64,000 nt of DNA, from the NCBI GenBank assembly GCA_020747015.1, contig JAGTJM010000005.1, forward strand, positions 124,001-188,000. Reading direction: 5' to 3'. Of this stretch, positions 43,151 through 54,866 are shown piece after piece (within the stretch, counting starts at the first letter, position 1; the number at the start of each line of letters is the position of its first letter). The position numbers were made by a program, and so were the translations under genes. The notes below the pieces were generated by a model, which was not told the origin of the DNA, did not search any database, and saw nothing but the letters and a program-made list of their open reading frames with translations. This DNA comes from Pyrenochaeta sp. MPI-SDFR-AT-0127. Lineage: Eukaryota > Ascomycota > Dothideomycetes > Pleosporales > Cucurbitariaceae.

Positions 43151-45264
43151 AGGGAAAGGTTTAGCAATATGTCGGAAGTATAGTTGGTAAAGTAACACAA
43201 TCAAGCGCGGGAGGGAATAGTTGTGGTTAAGCAACTGGCATGGATCATGTATCTAAGGTAGAAAGCATAAGCTGGACTGCAATTTTGTGTCAGCAGCATA
43301 CATAAGATATACACCCAGATTCGACCGAATATATACGCAGGTGCGAAGGTGTCGAGTATGAATGTGAACCAGTGATAAGGACTGCTGTGATGTGTAACCA
43401 AAGCTTAGTTGGTAGTGTTAAGACTAGTGCGTTTCTATGAATCTGCAGTGCTACACAATATTTTTGTTTGCAGCAATCTTTGGCACGAAAGCGTGAATAA
43501 GGATACAAGATAATGGCTACGAAGGAACCCAAAGCTAATCACGGCTGAATAAGCCTTCGCCTATTCTGCAAAATGGCGCAGACTTCTTATTTAGTGCACA
43601 ATCTTTGACCTTACCAGTGTCGAGATTATTTAATTTCCATAGTTACAAGGGATTCATATAGTTGTCTCTCGTATTTTGCAAAAAAAACAAAAAGGCTTTA
43701 GAAGAGTTATGAGCCGCCGGATCAACAACGATATCGGCCATGAAAGCCTGTGCCTGCATGACCCACAGATACACTATATGGTTCTTGCTGGCGCTTCTGA
43801 TGTTAAGGATGGATCACCCCCAACAGAAAGCAATTATAAAGCACTGTTTCTCAAGGATTGCGATTAATAAAAAGTTAGAACTTTCGCCTCGGATACGTTA
43901 TGTGAGTCGTGTCTACGATTACGGATTTTTCATATAACTGTTTGCTTGCAGCATGACACTTCCACGGGCTTCCCACTCATTAACCTTGGCAACCCGGTCA
44001 CAATTAGAGAGCGCCAGGATCGCAAGTTCTGCCAGATAATCGCGCGGATGTTTAGAAGCACTCGCAACGATCAAGCACGCGATATTCATCCGGAGGAAAC
44101 CAGGCAGGATCCTTGTGAGAACCTCAGTAAACTCATTCTCGTTGTGGCCTGACAATACAATTGGAGCTTCTCGAGATTTCTATATCTTGGACCGGGATGG
44201 TTGGTGGTTAGGCACTTGCAGAATGCTTGTGCTGTTGCTTCAGCAAACAACATATTGGGTGGGTCGGGCCTCAAAATTGGCTCCGTCAGTCTACTTGCAT
44301 TACCTTTGAGGTTCCAAAGCGATTCAGTCTCCTCCGAAAACCTTGAGAGAGGAGTGCCGAAAGCCGAGCTTGACTTAGCTCACACTGAAACTTACGTAGA
44401 TCCTACCCAAAAAGGTGCGCGCCCGCCGCCAAAGTCGGAGTACAGTCCCCCACCACCTTTGTCCACATTTTGGACAAAGCTACTGCTATATGAGCGCCTT
44501 ACGACATCACAGGCTGCGCATTGGTAACAGAAAAGCGACCTATATCATTGAGAGACACTGGAATTTCTGTATTAGCATGATTTGCATATTTATCACAGAA
44601 GTGCACGTTGTGTGTTCGATGAGGATGAAAATACCCGCTCACCAATCTCCTCGCCCCTTCACCGTGACGAAGTGGTCGCTGATTGTTATATTAATAGAGT
44701 TGTAACTTGTACTAGTGTTGTAGTTGTATTTACATAGTAATATTATATCAGTTCAGTATTGCGGTGCTACAAATGTTGGTAATTCTTCCAACTCGCTGTG
44801 CGTCTTCTACCATTTTTTCGAGGCCAACCCTCATGGTGCTGCGCCCCGATAAGTGTTCTCAATCAAGGCTGAATTTCGCCCCAAAATACGACCATAGGAC
44901 CATTTATTGGAGGCCTTGTTTCGACTTCATTTCTCGTTGTTGATACCAAGCGTAGAGATCCTTGGTTCTGCATCTTGGAGGATCATATCAGCGTCAACTC
45001 AAAGCTTGGTGGACAAAGACGTACTAGTGCCATTGTTGTTGCACCTATAGAATCCGATCTTTGAAGGAATACTGTAGTTCCTTTAATCTCCAGGTTTGGG
45101 AGCCTTAGGAGCGTAAGCGCCGAAAATACGACCTTCGGGGGCCAAACATTCAGGAAATCATTGGCTGCGCCCCATCCTACGACCTGTCGTACATTATATA
45201 CTTGCGGCCCATTGTGCAATGTCTAACTTAATTATTAGTCTTAACTTGCAAGACAATAGTTATC
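43151..45264. other. Intergenic (2.1 kb) with possible gene relic
   Basis: No intact gene was found. On the minus strand about 43919-44200 reads as protein (IVLSGHNENEFTEVLTRILP and further) without a complete structure. The 11-mer aaaatacgacc occurs at 44883-44893 and 45123-45133. Confidence 0.4.
44883..45133 (+). repeat. Repeated 11-mer aaaatacgacc
   Basis: The 11-mer occurs on + at 44883-44893 and 45123-45133, within longer similar contexts (cgccccaaaatacgacc and gcgccgaaaatacgacc). It occurs again on the minus strand at 51754-51764. Three occurrences in 64 kb exceed chance expectation; the source is unknown. Confidence 0.55.
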
Positions 45265-46943
45265 ATGCTACATCTACTAAAGGTTGCTACCCAGGCATGC
45301 CTCATTGTTTCAATTCATTTCAATTTGGCGTATGCCGCGCCAGCTCAAGGCACGAATGTAGAGTCTCAAATTCTCGCCAAACGAGCTGGGAAGCCATCTC
45401 AAGCGCAGATAGATAGTGCTAATGGCCTATTTCCGGGGATCGACTGGAAGTATTCAGCGGAGCAAGGTGGCTGCGATGCTAGCCAATTTACGGTTCTCAT
45501 GGAGTCTACACGAATGGCCCTCGAAATGATGAAATCCACGGGTCAAGACCTGCGAACTGCATATGATACAGCGGGGTTCCATCGTTATTTCATGAAACAC
45601 CCATCGTGGTTTGACCAACTGGTTTTTCCGATTGCATCCGGTACGTAGAGCGAGTTCTTCGGGGCTAATATTCATTGACTTGAAATGCAGAGAAGTATTT
45701 AGGCGTCTATAACTGGCCCACTAGCAAGCCTAAGAGGAATACTCGAGAGTGGAAGACTGTATATTGGTGCAGCGAGCCATCGTGGATGAAAAACCATTGT
45801 GGCAGCGGAAACAGACCGTGAGTGATGGAAAGGGTCTCAAAATGGGTCTTGACATTAATTTGTTGCAGTCCAGCCTATACGCCACGAGTCAACCCATCTA
45901 CTGGTGGCAGCCCTGACCCGTCCCATCCTTATGCTAATTCTGTTATCTTCTGCCCTAGATTCTGGACGTCTGAATTCCAGTATGTCAACAGCATAACGGA
46001 AAAAACGGGAAGGACGTTGAAGAATATTGACGACCTTCACTCATACGAGCATGTCCTGATTCATGAGTGGTTTCACAATTCTAAGAACGATGTCGGCAAA
46101 TGGCATGTTACTGACCTCAAGGGAGACTACGGTGACGGCACTCGCAACATCTACGGCTCATACGCTTGTCAGCATTATGCTTGGAGGCAAGTCTTGAAGG
46201 GAGGTGGTGTCGGTGACATAGAACTCGAAACCATGTCAAATGCTGACAGCTGGGCTTGGATGATCAGCTATAATTGGTTCAAGAAAATCTATAAATGGAA
46301 TGATGATGGATCTATGAAACCGAAGATTCAACTTAGAGCCGGTGAAGAGGACCCTGAGGCAGAGACAGATCCTTATAAAGATCTTCCCCTGGATAAATAT
46401 GCGGTCGAAAAGTCAAACATATCTGAACAAGAGGGATACACATCACCTGAGGCCACGACTCGTAATAGAGACAAATGTCCGAACTGTCTGGTTACTAGTG
46501 GAGGCTGTGTTGCAGTGTACGTATCATCTGAAATTCTTCCTTTTTGCTTTAAGCTGCTGACATAACGCTTCTCTAGGCCTGAATGCCGATACCCCAAACC
46601 TGACGGTACCGTTGACCCAGCATGCACACATTGCACGTGTGACATCAGTACAACAGACAAAAGTACATCTACAGAAGATTTATCGCTATCGAATAAGAGG
46701 TGTGCCGGCTGGATTGGCAAATTGCCGAAAGGCTACGTCTGGCCACCACTTCCGACCACGCCCCCAAAACGAAAAGATTTTGACTGCAATTGTGGAGAAA
46801 GTGGGTGCTCCGCCGAATCGGCACCATGTTGCGCGAACGGGACTTGCAAATGCAGCTGTGGCGAGTCTGGATGCGCGGCTGAAGATCCGGAATGCTGTGC
46901 GAATGGGACATGTCATTTCGGAACTATGAGAATGTTATTTTGA
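45265..46943 (+). CDS. Secreted zinc metallopeptidase (M35-like) with tandem Cys-rich C-terminal repeats
   Basis: Four exons (45265-45640, 45691-45817, 45869-46516, 46577-46943; introns of 50, 51 and 60 nt) give 505 residues with matching phases. A signal peptide (MLHLLKVATQACLIVSIHF) precedes a propeptide-like stretch ending in AKRAG. The catalytic domain holds the zinc motif HEWFH near residue 233 (YEHVLIHEWFH) and, downstream, MSNADSWAWMISY. The Asp of the latter fits the third zinc ligand of aspzincin-type (deuterolysin or peptidyl-Lys) enzymes. The C-terminus carries two tandem 21-residue Cys-rich repeats (46785-46847 and 46851-46913), each with six cysteines in the pattern C-x-C-G-E-S-G-C-x-A-E-x3-C-C-A-N-G-T-C. 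These could bind a substrate such as chitin or form knottin-like folds. Role: extracellular proteolysis; the repeats are unusual. Confidence 0.85.
46785..46913 (+). repeat. Two tandem 21-codon Cys-rich repeats
   Basis: Copy 1 is at 46785-46847 and copy 2 at 46851-46913, with one Lys codon between them. The cysteines are at repeat positions 1, 3, 8, 15, 16 and 21 in both copies, and GESGC and CCANGTC are identical. This is a recent-looking duplication or a conserved module pair. Confidence 0.9.
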
Positions 46944-48649
46944 TACTCTAGAATTACTCCAAATCGTATTTTAGCCACCAAATACGTCTTCCAAGGGATG
47001 CAAAATGACATTTTTCACCGCACTTATTTCCTTGAGGACAATTGTCGAATTTCTCAAGTACACAAGACTACTATGCATGTGGCGGAGAAATGTTAGCCTT
47101 TGATTGATATGGCTCTAACAATGGCAACCTGATAATTTCCGGGACCAATATCGACAAGTGTTGGTAGTACGACTGCACAGCTGAGGCCGAGGGCTATTAA
47201 CCTTTTCGTACCAGTAATATTCATGCAATTTACTCCGTTAGAATGACCGTACAAAGGGCTATCGTGTCATGAATATTGCGTCTAACAAATGTTTGTCTAT
47301 AATCACCGTACGCCAGAATTTTAGCAGCATCGATATGAGATGTAGTCGAGTACGTCGAGCCAATAATTGGGCGGTTTGCACAGTACCGTATCACTCAACT
47401 GTGTCAAATGGCGTTTGAAGGTCGCATTTCAAGCCGCAACTAGTCTGATTGGCTCTAGTGCTTTAGCCTTGTATGAATGCGAGGTGTCCATTTCCAATGT
47501 GCATTCGTCGGAAGCGGTCTCTATAACAGTGACGACTTAGCCACTGCCTCGATATGCTGTTTCGTTAGAAGATACTTCAGTATTCAGTATCTTCTCTGCG
47601 AGGTCGTTTGCTAGTTCTGCGGCGCGAAATTTCTTCGTCGGTGCGGGCAGGATCATTTTGGAAAAGTTGTTTCAACCTATTATCATTATCTGAGCGCGAT
47701 CACAGGCTAATGGAACGTTGGTGTAGCAAGTCCTGATTCGGCAGCTAGAGTTTTGGGTCCCGCATCTGAATGTTTCCGTGTGTGTTGATGCGGCAAAGGG
47801 AAACATATTTTTTATTGATTGGCTCACGGCTAGAGGCACCTTGCAGGTGACTGCTGGTTATCGATAAACAGCTAAGTGCTGACCTAGATCGGTAGGGTAG
47901 CTGTTAATCGATCCTGTATTGAGTCAAAGAACAAACGGCACCACCTATGGACTATTCAATAAGCGAGGTACCCTTAAACGGACTTGAATTCCAGAAGGCC
48001 GTTTTCAAAGTCATTCCCTTGTCATCGAGAAGCTGTAACGTGTATTCGACAGAATGGGGCGCAAAAATAGGCTCTGTCCGCATTTGCGAGTGGGGAAAAT
48101 GTGACGAAGACAAGATGAACGTAGGTCTGAACCTTCTTAGCAATCAAAGCGAGTCTTACTCACGGTAATCGAGAGAAAAATAGCAAATAATAACCAGCGT
48201 AGTCAACCTGAACCAGACTAGTGATCTTAGGCTCTCGAATGGAAAGTGTCTTCGGTTGCATGCATGACCTGTTGCTCCTAGGCTTTTGCCCCTAGGCTTT
48301 TGCTACGAGGCTAGATTTTATATGCGTGATGGCATGGAAGAAAAAGCTGCGGCTGAAAACTTTGAAAGATCTTCAATTGCAAGTTCCTGGGCGTACCAAC
48401 AAAGTACAGGCGGTAGAAAATGTACCAGATGACATCTGGTTAGAAAACAAAAATGAACTATATCTTTTAGGAAGAATCTAGACAAATTTGAATAGGCATG
48501 ATTACTGGAAACATCAGGCGCTAAGATACACTGGGTTAAGTTTTACCACATTTGGCAAACATGTATAAAACAGACTCTTGAGATGAAAGGAATAAGTGTC
48601 ATATCTGTACAGAGTCTGGCCTTCATAGGCCTACCTTTGACACTGGTGA
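46944..48649. other. Intergenic (1.7 kb)
   Basis: No gene was recognised. One open stretch on + at 47947-48168 (VFKVIPLSSRSCNVYSTEWG) lacks family similarity. A 13-bp unit cctaggcttttgc is duplicated at 48277-48289 and 48291-48303. Confidence 0.45.
48277..48303 (+). repeat. Near-tandem duplication of a 13-bp unit
   Basis: The unit cctaggcttttgc occurs twice with one base between the copies. It is likely a local slippage product. Confidence 0.85.
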
Positions 48650-50008
48650 CTAAACGCACTGATTCTTTTCAGTCATCGTAGCACTCCAGTTCTCAGCAAG
48701 TGGCCCTCCCGGAAGGAATGCCTGTACAGCATCGTATTTATTGTGGTACAGCCTGAGGTATGAGCAAATGGCAGGACACTCCACTCTCGCCCTCATTTCA
48801 ACCCACCATATGCTACGGCTCACTTTGCGGTACCATAGATAGAGTAGCAAAATGGCAATAGGATCCTTTTCCAGCAGCAAGGCTTTAAAAGGACCAACTA
48901 TGCTGCGCGTGAAGAGTTCAGTGTGGCCTACTGTGACCTGGCTATCAGGGAGATCTTGAATATGGGATAATGCGTGAGCGGCATTGAAATACGCATTGCT
49001 TTCTGCTGTAGATGAAGATTTAAGATGGCACACAAAAGCCAAAGCCCTTGGTATGCCTTCTATGCCCTCCTCTGGCATAGGTGCGTTCATTTGAGCATAA
49101 GTCCCTGCCATGACGCGAAAAATGCTATCTGGTCGTAACGGGTTAGTTACACGCCACAACGACATTTTACCCTTGCTCATACGCAACCACTCCAAATCAA
49201 ATGGGCCAGAAGACCTAAGAGGCCAAGATTCTTCAGGCGTAGACGCATCGGGGGACGCAAAGGCCAACACAGCCAGGGCAGCCGCAGTGCCCCAGATTGC
49301 ATCCTTATCCTTCGTTTCCACAGGATCCCTCAACCGTCTGTTGAAGAGGGATGTGCTTTGTGATAGGTGATAGCACTCCTCTAGAGTGCGACGACCGCCT
49401 GACGAGCTGTTTAAGTAGTGGTCATGCGCAAGCGCAACTGCTAGGGAAGCGTGCATGAGAAATGGATGCTGCGGCTCACGAGTTAGCGGTATTCCACCTG
49501 TTAAAGAGGTGTTCTAACTGAATAGGAACAGGGTGGAAAGACTGACCGTGAAGGTGAGTGCCAAAAGCTGGCGGTTGACCCATACCATGTTAGGGTCATC
49601 TGGAGTGATGAGACTTCGTCCCAGATACCGACTTATGAAGTCTTGACATTTTGGGTTTAACAGAAAGGAGGAGAATGCGTCAGATGTCCATATAGCGTTA
49701 GTGACGGGTGGCCGAAGTTCTGCTGTATCTCGACCGGAAAATGCCCTTATTAAATCGCCAGCGACTGGCTGCAAGTCAGGAATGCTAGGCGTGAAGTTGC
49801 ATAACAACCCAAACACACTGCATCTCTTGCATTGTGGTTTTTCTTCGTCGCACTAAACGGCCGAGGTCATCTGGTCAGCTAAGCGCGGTTCGATAGGACC
49901 CAAAGAACCACCCACCTTGAGTTTTCTAAGTTTGCAATTGCGGCAGCCAAATCTCGACCTCCTCGATTTTCGGCGCTGCTGAACCTGTCTGGGACAAACT
50001 GTAGACAT
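48650..50008 (-). CDS. Zn2Cys6 transcription factor (Upc2-like C-terminus), possibly with a damaged splice site
   Basis: Exon 1 (49916-50008) and exon 2 (from 49852) join across intron 49853-49915 into a full Zn2Cys6 binuclear cluster: RFGCRNCKLRKLK / CDEEKPQCKRCSVFGLLC, with the intron inside the cluster as in many fungal regulators. The C-terminal part (TREPQHPFLMHASLAVALAH, TLEECYHLSQSTSLFNRRL, WGTAAALAVLAFASPDA) matches the Upc2/Ecm22-type regulatory domain. Joining exon 2 to exon 3 is a problem. The best-looking donor (GTCAGT) gives a premature stop in every tested acceptor. Only a poor donor (GTCTTT at 49542) with acceptor CAG at 49498 keeps the frame, giving 416 residues. So either this is an unusual intron or the gene is frame-damaged. 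It lies at the edge of the oxidoreductase cluster, divergent from the MDR gene, and may regulate it. Confidence 0.72.
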
Positions 50009-50414
50009 GATTGTTTTGTTATCTGATGCTATGGGCGGTCTGACAGCGAGGGTTGTTTGTTCTCGTCATCCTTCGATCCCATCACTAGTGGCAGTGTCGG
50101 ATCGCCAAGGATTTTAACCTACTAACCCACTTTCGGATATTGAAGCTCGCACTAACTGCAACTCGGCTGTGGAAGTGTCTGATTGGCTGGTGATTCAAAC
50201 TCATGCCTGAAGCTGACCATCTATACAATCCTGGCTGGCAAGATTGTCCAAGCGTAATCCTTTGACACTATCCTTTGATTGCATAAAAGGAGACAGTTTC
50301 TCACTTTCAAGTAAAAATTCATATTGCTCATTTGACTTTGGCCCCCACACCAAACTTGCATTCATTGATACGACCCCGTGGAGGACAAAATAAAATTTAC
50401 CTATCTCAGATCTT
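50009..50414. other. Divergent promoter, Zn2Cys6 regulator and MDR reductase
   Basis: A 406-bp shared upstream region. Nothing else was recognised; it is the natural place for binding sites of the neighbouring Zn2Cys6 factor. Confidence 0.5.
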
Positions 50415-51590
50415 ATGATGTCCACTCATCTCGCCGCTATCTCTCCCTCTAAAGGCCAGCCCTTCGATACCGAAACCCGTCCGACCCCAAAGCCTGGTCC
50501 GGGCGAGCTCCTCGTTGCCGTGAAATCGATAGCTCTAAACCCAGCAGACGGATACATGCGTAATCTAGGACTCTTTATCCCTTCTTACCCCACGGTAATT
50601 GGATTCGATATCTCAGGTTTAGTTATTGAGATAGGCGAAGATGTCCCCACTGGTTCTGCCAATGATACTCAAAGCCTTTCATTCGAGCCAGGTATCACAC
50701 GGGTAGCCGCTTACGCAGCTTCCTACTGGAGGTTATACAAGCCAGACTATGGTGCTTTTCAGGAGCGATGTATCGTTCCCTGGCAGCATGCCGTGCCTAT
50801 TCTAGACGAGAATATGTCTTGGAACCACGCGGCAACCTTACCTGTAGCTGCTGAGGTACCCCTCAGCGCTTGGGATGCCATGGAGATTCCCCGGATTTGG
50901 GGGCTCGCTATTCCGACTTCAGCCCCACAATTCCCGAACAGTACCAGTAAAATGGAAGGATTGGAGAAGATTAATAAGAGGAAAGATGAAGCCCTCTTAA
51001 TTTGGGGCGCGTCTTCGAGCGTTGGCACTATGGGTGTGCAGAGCGCCCGGCTGATGAAAGAGCACCAGAGTTCCCCTTTTGCTGCTGTTTATGCCACAGC
51101 TGGACTAGTAAATACAAGCTATGTCAAATTACTAGGTGCTGATCGTGTCTTTGATTACAGCGATTCCGGAGTAGTGGATGCTATAATCTCAGCAGCAAAG
51201 AAGGATGGGTTGGTGATCCGACATTGCTTTCTGGCCATGGGACAGCTGGCACTGTGTCAAGCTGTGTTGAAATCTTTCCTCGGGGACGAGAAAGAAGGGG
51301 AGAAGAAGCAGGCGAAGATTGGGTCGGCGCCTATCGTGCCCCCGGATGCGGACGTGATGAGTGGGGTGGAGACCATCTTCCTGCAGCCGTCATCAAAAGA
51401 AGAAGAGAGATTGGGTCAGTTCCAGTACTGGATGGGGTCATGGTTGAGAGAAAACCTAGCCAAGGGAGTTATCAGGCCGAGCCCGGAGCCAAGGGTCGTT
51501 GGGAAGGGGTTGGCGGCTATTAATACTGGGTTAGATTTACTGCTCCAAGGTGTAAGCTGCACCAAGTTAGTCATTGAGCTTGACCAGTAA
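50415..51590 (+). CDS. Medium-chain dehydrogenase/reductase (enoyl-reductase/ToxD-like)
   Basis: A single-exon ORF of 391 residues. The N-terminal GroES-like domain starts with KPGPGELLVAVKSIALNPAD and continues YPTVIGFDISGLVIEIGEDV. The cofactor-binding fold has LIWGASSSVGTMGVQSARL, with the A-S-S-S-V-G signature and no catalytic-zinc cysteine set, as in the quinone-oxidoreductase and trans-acting enoyl-reductase branch. The sequence between the two domains carries an insertion of about 20 charged residues (PNSTSKMEGLEKINKRKDE). The family is common beside polyketide synthases but also acts alone in detoxification. It diverges from the Zn2Cys6 factor. Confidence 0.9.
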   Translation: MMSTHLAAISPSKGQPFDTETRPTPKPGPGELLVAVKSIALNPADGYMRNLGLFIPSYPTVIGFDISGLVIEIGEDVPTGSANDTQSLSFEPGITRVAAYAASYWRLYKPDYGAFQERCIVPWQHAVPILDENMSWNHAATLPVAAEVPLSAWDAMEIPRIWGLAIPTSAPQFPNSTSKMEGLEKINKRKDEALLIWGASSSVGTMGVQSARLMKEHQSSPFAAVYATAGLVNTSYVKLLGADRVFDYSDSGVVDAIISAAKKDGLVIRHCFLAMGQLALCQAVLKSFLGDEKEGEKKQAKIGSAPIVPPDADVMSGVETIFLQPSSKEEERLGQFQYWMGSWLRENLAKGVIRPSPEPRVVGKGLAAINTGLDLLLQGVSCTKLVIELDQ

Positions 51591-52779
51591 TACCCTTTGA
51601 GATACAAAATGTAGACTAGAAAACGTCCGGTAGTATCACATAAGACTGATAGGGCGCTTACTTTGCTATACGATGGTTTGGCCCGCATTACAATCAGACT
51701 AATCTCAACCTATAAAGAACCAACAATTACATAGCTAGTGATAATACTTCAAGGGTCGTATTTTGAAAATGATACTATTTAATTAAAGGATCACAATCTC
51801 CAAACTCTTGCCTCTGCATTCTACCCATAGCTTGAATGTTACTATGAATGGATTGTAACCAGTTCGTCGCATAGGTACTGTCCCCTTGGGATCCTGACGG
51901 AAAATTGCTGGTACAAGTACTAAAACAATTATACATGTCTCATATTCTATGCACGGATATCTTGTCTCCTCCTTCAGCATGGGCATTTAGGGTATGACGT
52001 GTTTCTCAGACAAGCGATATCAAACATTCTCATCCGGTATAATCACGCGTGAAGAACGCAATCTCGCCTGTAAGTTTTTCAATCTTATGCATGGCATTTA
52101 TCTAATGCCGAGACTAGGCGGATGTCAGCCCTTCGCGCACGCTCGAGCATTATTATGCTACGGCCGGTGCACCAGAGCGGAGTTGCCGTTGCAATACTAC
52201 CACACACTCAGTGTAAATTGCGAAGCAAGGTTACCGGGCATCATGAAAGAAGGTTATCAACAAATGGGTGCGAACTTGCCCATAGCTAACATTGAATATG
52301 ATGCAAGACTGGAAAGACAATTGAAACGCGCGTATGATGAATCTGGAGCGGGCGTGCCACACTAGTGACTTTGACCGCGCACTAAATTGCCAAAATGGTA
52401 ATAAAAGATGTGTGCTACCTTGATACAGCAACGATTGACATGCTCAAGTTTGATCGCTCTTCGATATGATTGCAATCAGCTTCAACTGAACTGTTGCGAT
52501 ATGTTGATGACTAACGTTTGGCCCCACATTGTGATCACACCCCGCACGCCTCAAACGAAAGTGCAAAGAAGTTAAACTTTGAGAAAATAGTTCGGAATCT
52601 TGAAGCCCAGAAGATTTTCCCCGCCTTATGTTCGGCGAGGCTCTATGCCCCACAACAGATTAGGAAGCAAGTATCGGTGGGGTCGCCTTCGGCTAGCTGG
52701 AACCAGAGAATGATAAATAGGTATACATATCAACTTTCAAGCGGTTCAGCATTTTAGTTGAAGTGGTGCTTTCGCCAAT
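51591..52779. other. Intergenic (1.2 kb) with possible gene remnant
   Basis: An open frame on + at about 52200-52365 (CEARLPGIMKEGYQQMGANL, then PIANIEYDARLERQLKRAY) reads like the 3' exon of a lost gene but has no identifiable partner. The rest shows no coding signal. Confidence 0.35.
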
Positions 52780-54866
52780 ATGACCTCTGTAGAGAACCTG
52801 AACACGATTACGAACGATGCCCTAATACTTCCACCAGATGTGTCTGCAGATGAACTCCGAGGCGCTCTCGCAGAAATCGCAAAGGTCGTCGGTGCCGAAA
52901 ATGTTCAAATCCACACGATAACAACAATGAAGCACGACAAAGATGGAAATTATTTCAATTTACCTAAAGAACACGATCTGTTCTATGTGCTAGAGAAGGA
53001 TGTGTTCCTCGCCAGTGCCGTGGTATCACCTGGAACGGTGGAGGAAGTTTCGCAGATTGTAAAGTTGGCCAATAAATGCCTTCTCCCGTTGTGGCCAACG
53101 TCGATGGGACGAAATCTTGGTGCGGCCACCTGAATACCACATTGGGACTTCTTTGCTAAAGGGAATCAATAGGATATGGTGGAGCTGCGCCTAGGCTGCG
53201 TGGCAGCGTGGTCCTTGATATGGGTAAACGAATGAACAAGGTTCTTGACGTGAATCGACGCGATCGCACATGTCTGGTCGAACCTGGTGTGTCATATTTC
53301 CAGCTATATGAACACCTGCAGACGAAAGGATTCAAGGATCTTTGGATTGATAACCCTGACCTTGGTTGGTTAATGTCCACAATCATGAAGTAATTGCATC
53401 CTAAAATTGTGAAGGTGGAGGTTCGGTCATGGGAAATGCGCTAGAGCGTGGCGCAGGATACACCCCATACGGTGAACATTTCTCCATGCACTGTGGCATG
53501 GAAGTGGTTCTTCCCTCGGGAGAAGTTCTGAGGACAGGAATGGGTGCGTTGCCAGGTAGCAATACATGGCAGACCTTTCAATATGGTGAGAAAGACTACG
53601 TTGGCTTTCCTGCCCTGCAACTCAAGATGAACAGGTTTCGGACCATATCCTGATGGAATCTTTTCCCAATCAAACCTTGGTATAGTCACTAAGATGGGAT
53701 TTTGGCTAATGCCAGATCCTGGTGTAGGATTCCCGCTATGGACATGGCTGCTGCTCAAATGCTTACATGTATGACAGGGTTATGAGGCATACATTTTCTC
53801 TTTCCAGAACGATAGTGATCTTCCTGCAATCGTTGAAATAATACGAGAACTTCGCATCAAGATGGTCATTCAAAATGCGCCTACTATCCGTAATACGCTA
53901 TTAGACGCCGCAGTCTATGCGCCTAAAATACATTATACGTCATCGAAAGATGTTCTCACAGAGACGGAAATTGACTCAATCGCGAAAAAGATTGGCGTAG
54001 GCCGGTGGAATATATACGGCGCTATGTATGGACCAAAGCCGATGCGCGAATTGCAGTGGGAAGCACTGAAAAGTGCATACATGCAAATTCCAGGTGTAAG
54101 TTGGCACTATTGAGAAGACCATTTTTGAGCAGCAACTAACACGTTAACATCTGTTATTAGGCGAAATATGAGTTTGCGAAACCTCACGTTGAGGGAGAGA
54201 AGCAAACCGTACTACATATGCGCGAAGAAACACTAAGAGGAATTCCAAACACATATGAACTGGGCTGGCTTGATTGGACATGCCCGAAAGGCTCTCTTCT
54301 TGGTTTCTCACCCATCTCTCCAACCACTGGATTTGATGCTAACAAACAGTACCAAATGGTTCGCAAACGTTTTGTGGAGTTTGGGTTTGATTATTTGGGG
54401 ACCTTTGTTGTTGGATGGCGAGAACTCGATCATATTGGTACAATGACCCTTCAAACATCTCACCGTTTTCGAACGCACCTAACATTTTAAAACAGTCTGC
54501 TTGACCTTCGATAAAACCAACCCATCAGAGCGCAAGAGAGCTCATAGATGTATAGAGTTGCTCATTGATGATGCCGCAAAAGAAGTGAGAATTGAAAAGA
54601 GCTCCAAACATCATGTAAACCTGCTAACTAAGTCTCAGGGATACGGCGAGTATCGCACCCATCTCTGCTTCATGGACCAAATAGCAAGCGTTTACAATTG
54701 GGGTAATGGAGCTTCCATGAAGTTTAATCAGCAACTGAAAGACTCACTTGATCCGAACGGAATTCTAGCACCTGGAAAGAGTGGTGTGTGGCCGGCGCGC
54801 CTGCGCGGACGAGGGTTTGAGATTAAAAGAAGCACAGAGTATAATGATAGTTTGAATCTTAAATAA
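52780..54866 (+). CDS. Vanillyl-alcohol oxidase/4-cresol dehydrogenase-type FAD enzyme
   Basis: Unspliced, this gene looks full of stops, but eight exons join in frame: 52780-53119, 53173-53364, 53415-53585, 53635-53723, 53778-54095, 54161-54437, 54496-54584 and 54639-54866. They give 567 residues, the normal VAO length. Landmarks in order: DLFYVLEKDVFLASAVVSPG, the FAD pyrophosphate loop SMGRNLG / YGGAAPRLRG, VLDMGKRMNKVL, PDLG / GGSVMGNALERGAGYTPYG, HFSMHCGMEVVLPSG, FGPYPDGIFSQSNLGIVTKM, NAPTIRNTLLDAA and GYGEYRTHLCFMDQIAS, ending DPNGILAPGKSGVWP. Family members oxidise para-substituted phenols such as vanillyl alcohol, 4-(methoxymethyl)phenol or cresol with covalent FAD. It is the core enzyme of the proposed phenolic cluster, between the MDR reductase and the rhodopsin-like gene. 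Several donors are weak (GTTGGT, GTGCGG). Confidence 0.88.

Noticed and set aside
52780..54866. Reading the VAO-type gene as a stop-riddled pseudogene
   Set aside because: All seven interruptions are removed by introns with matching phases, and the conserved sequence is restored at each join.
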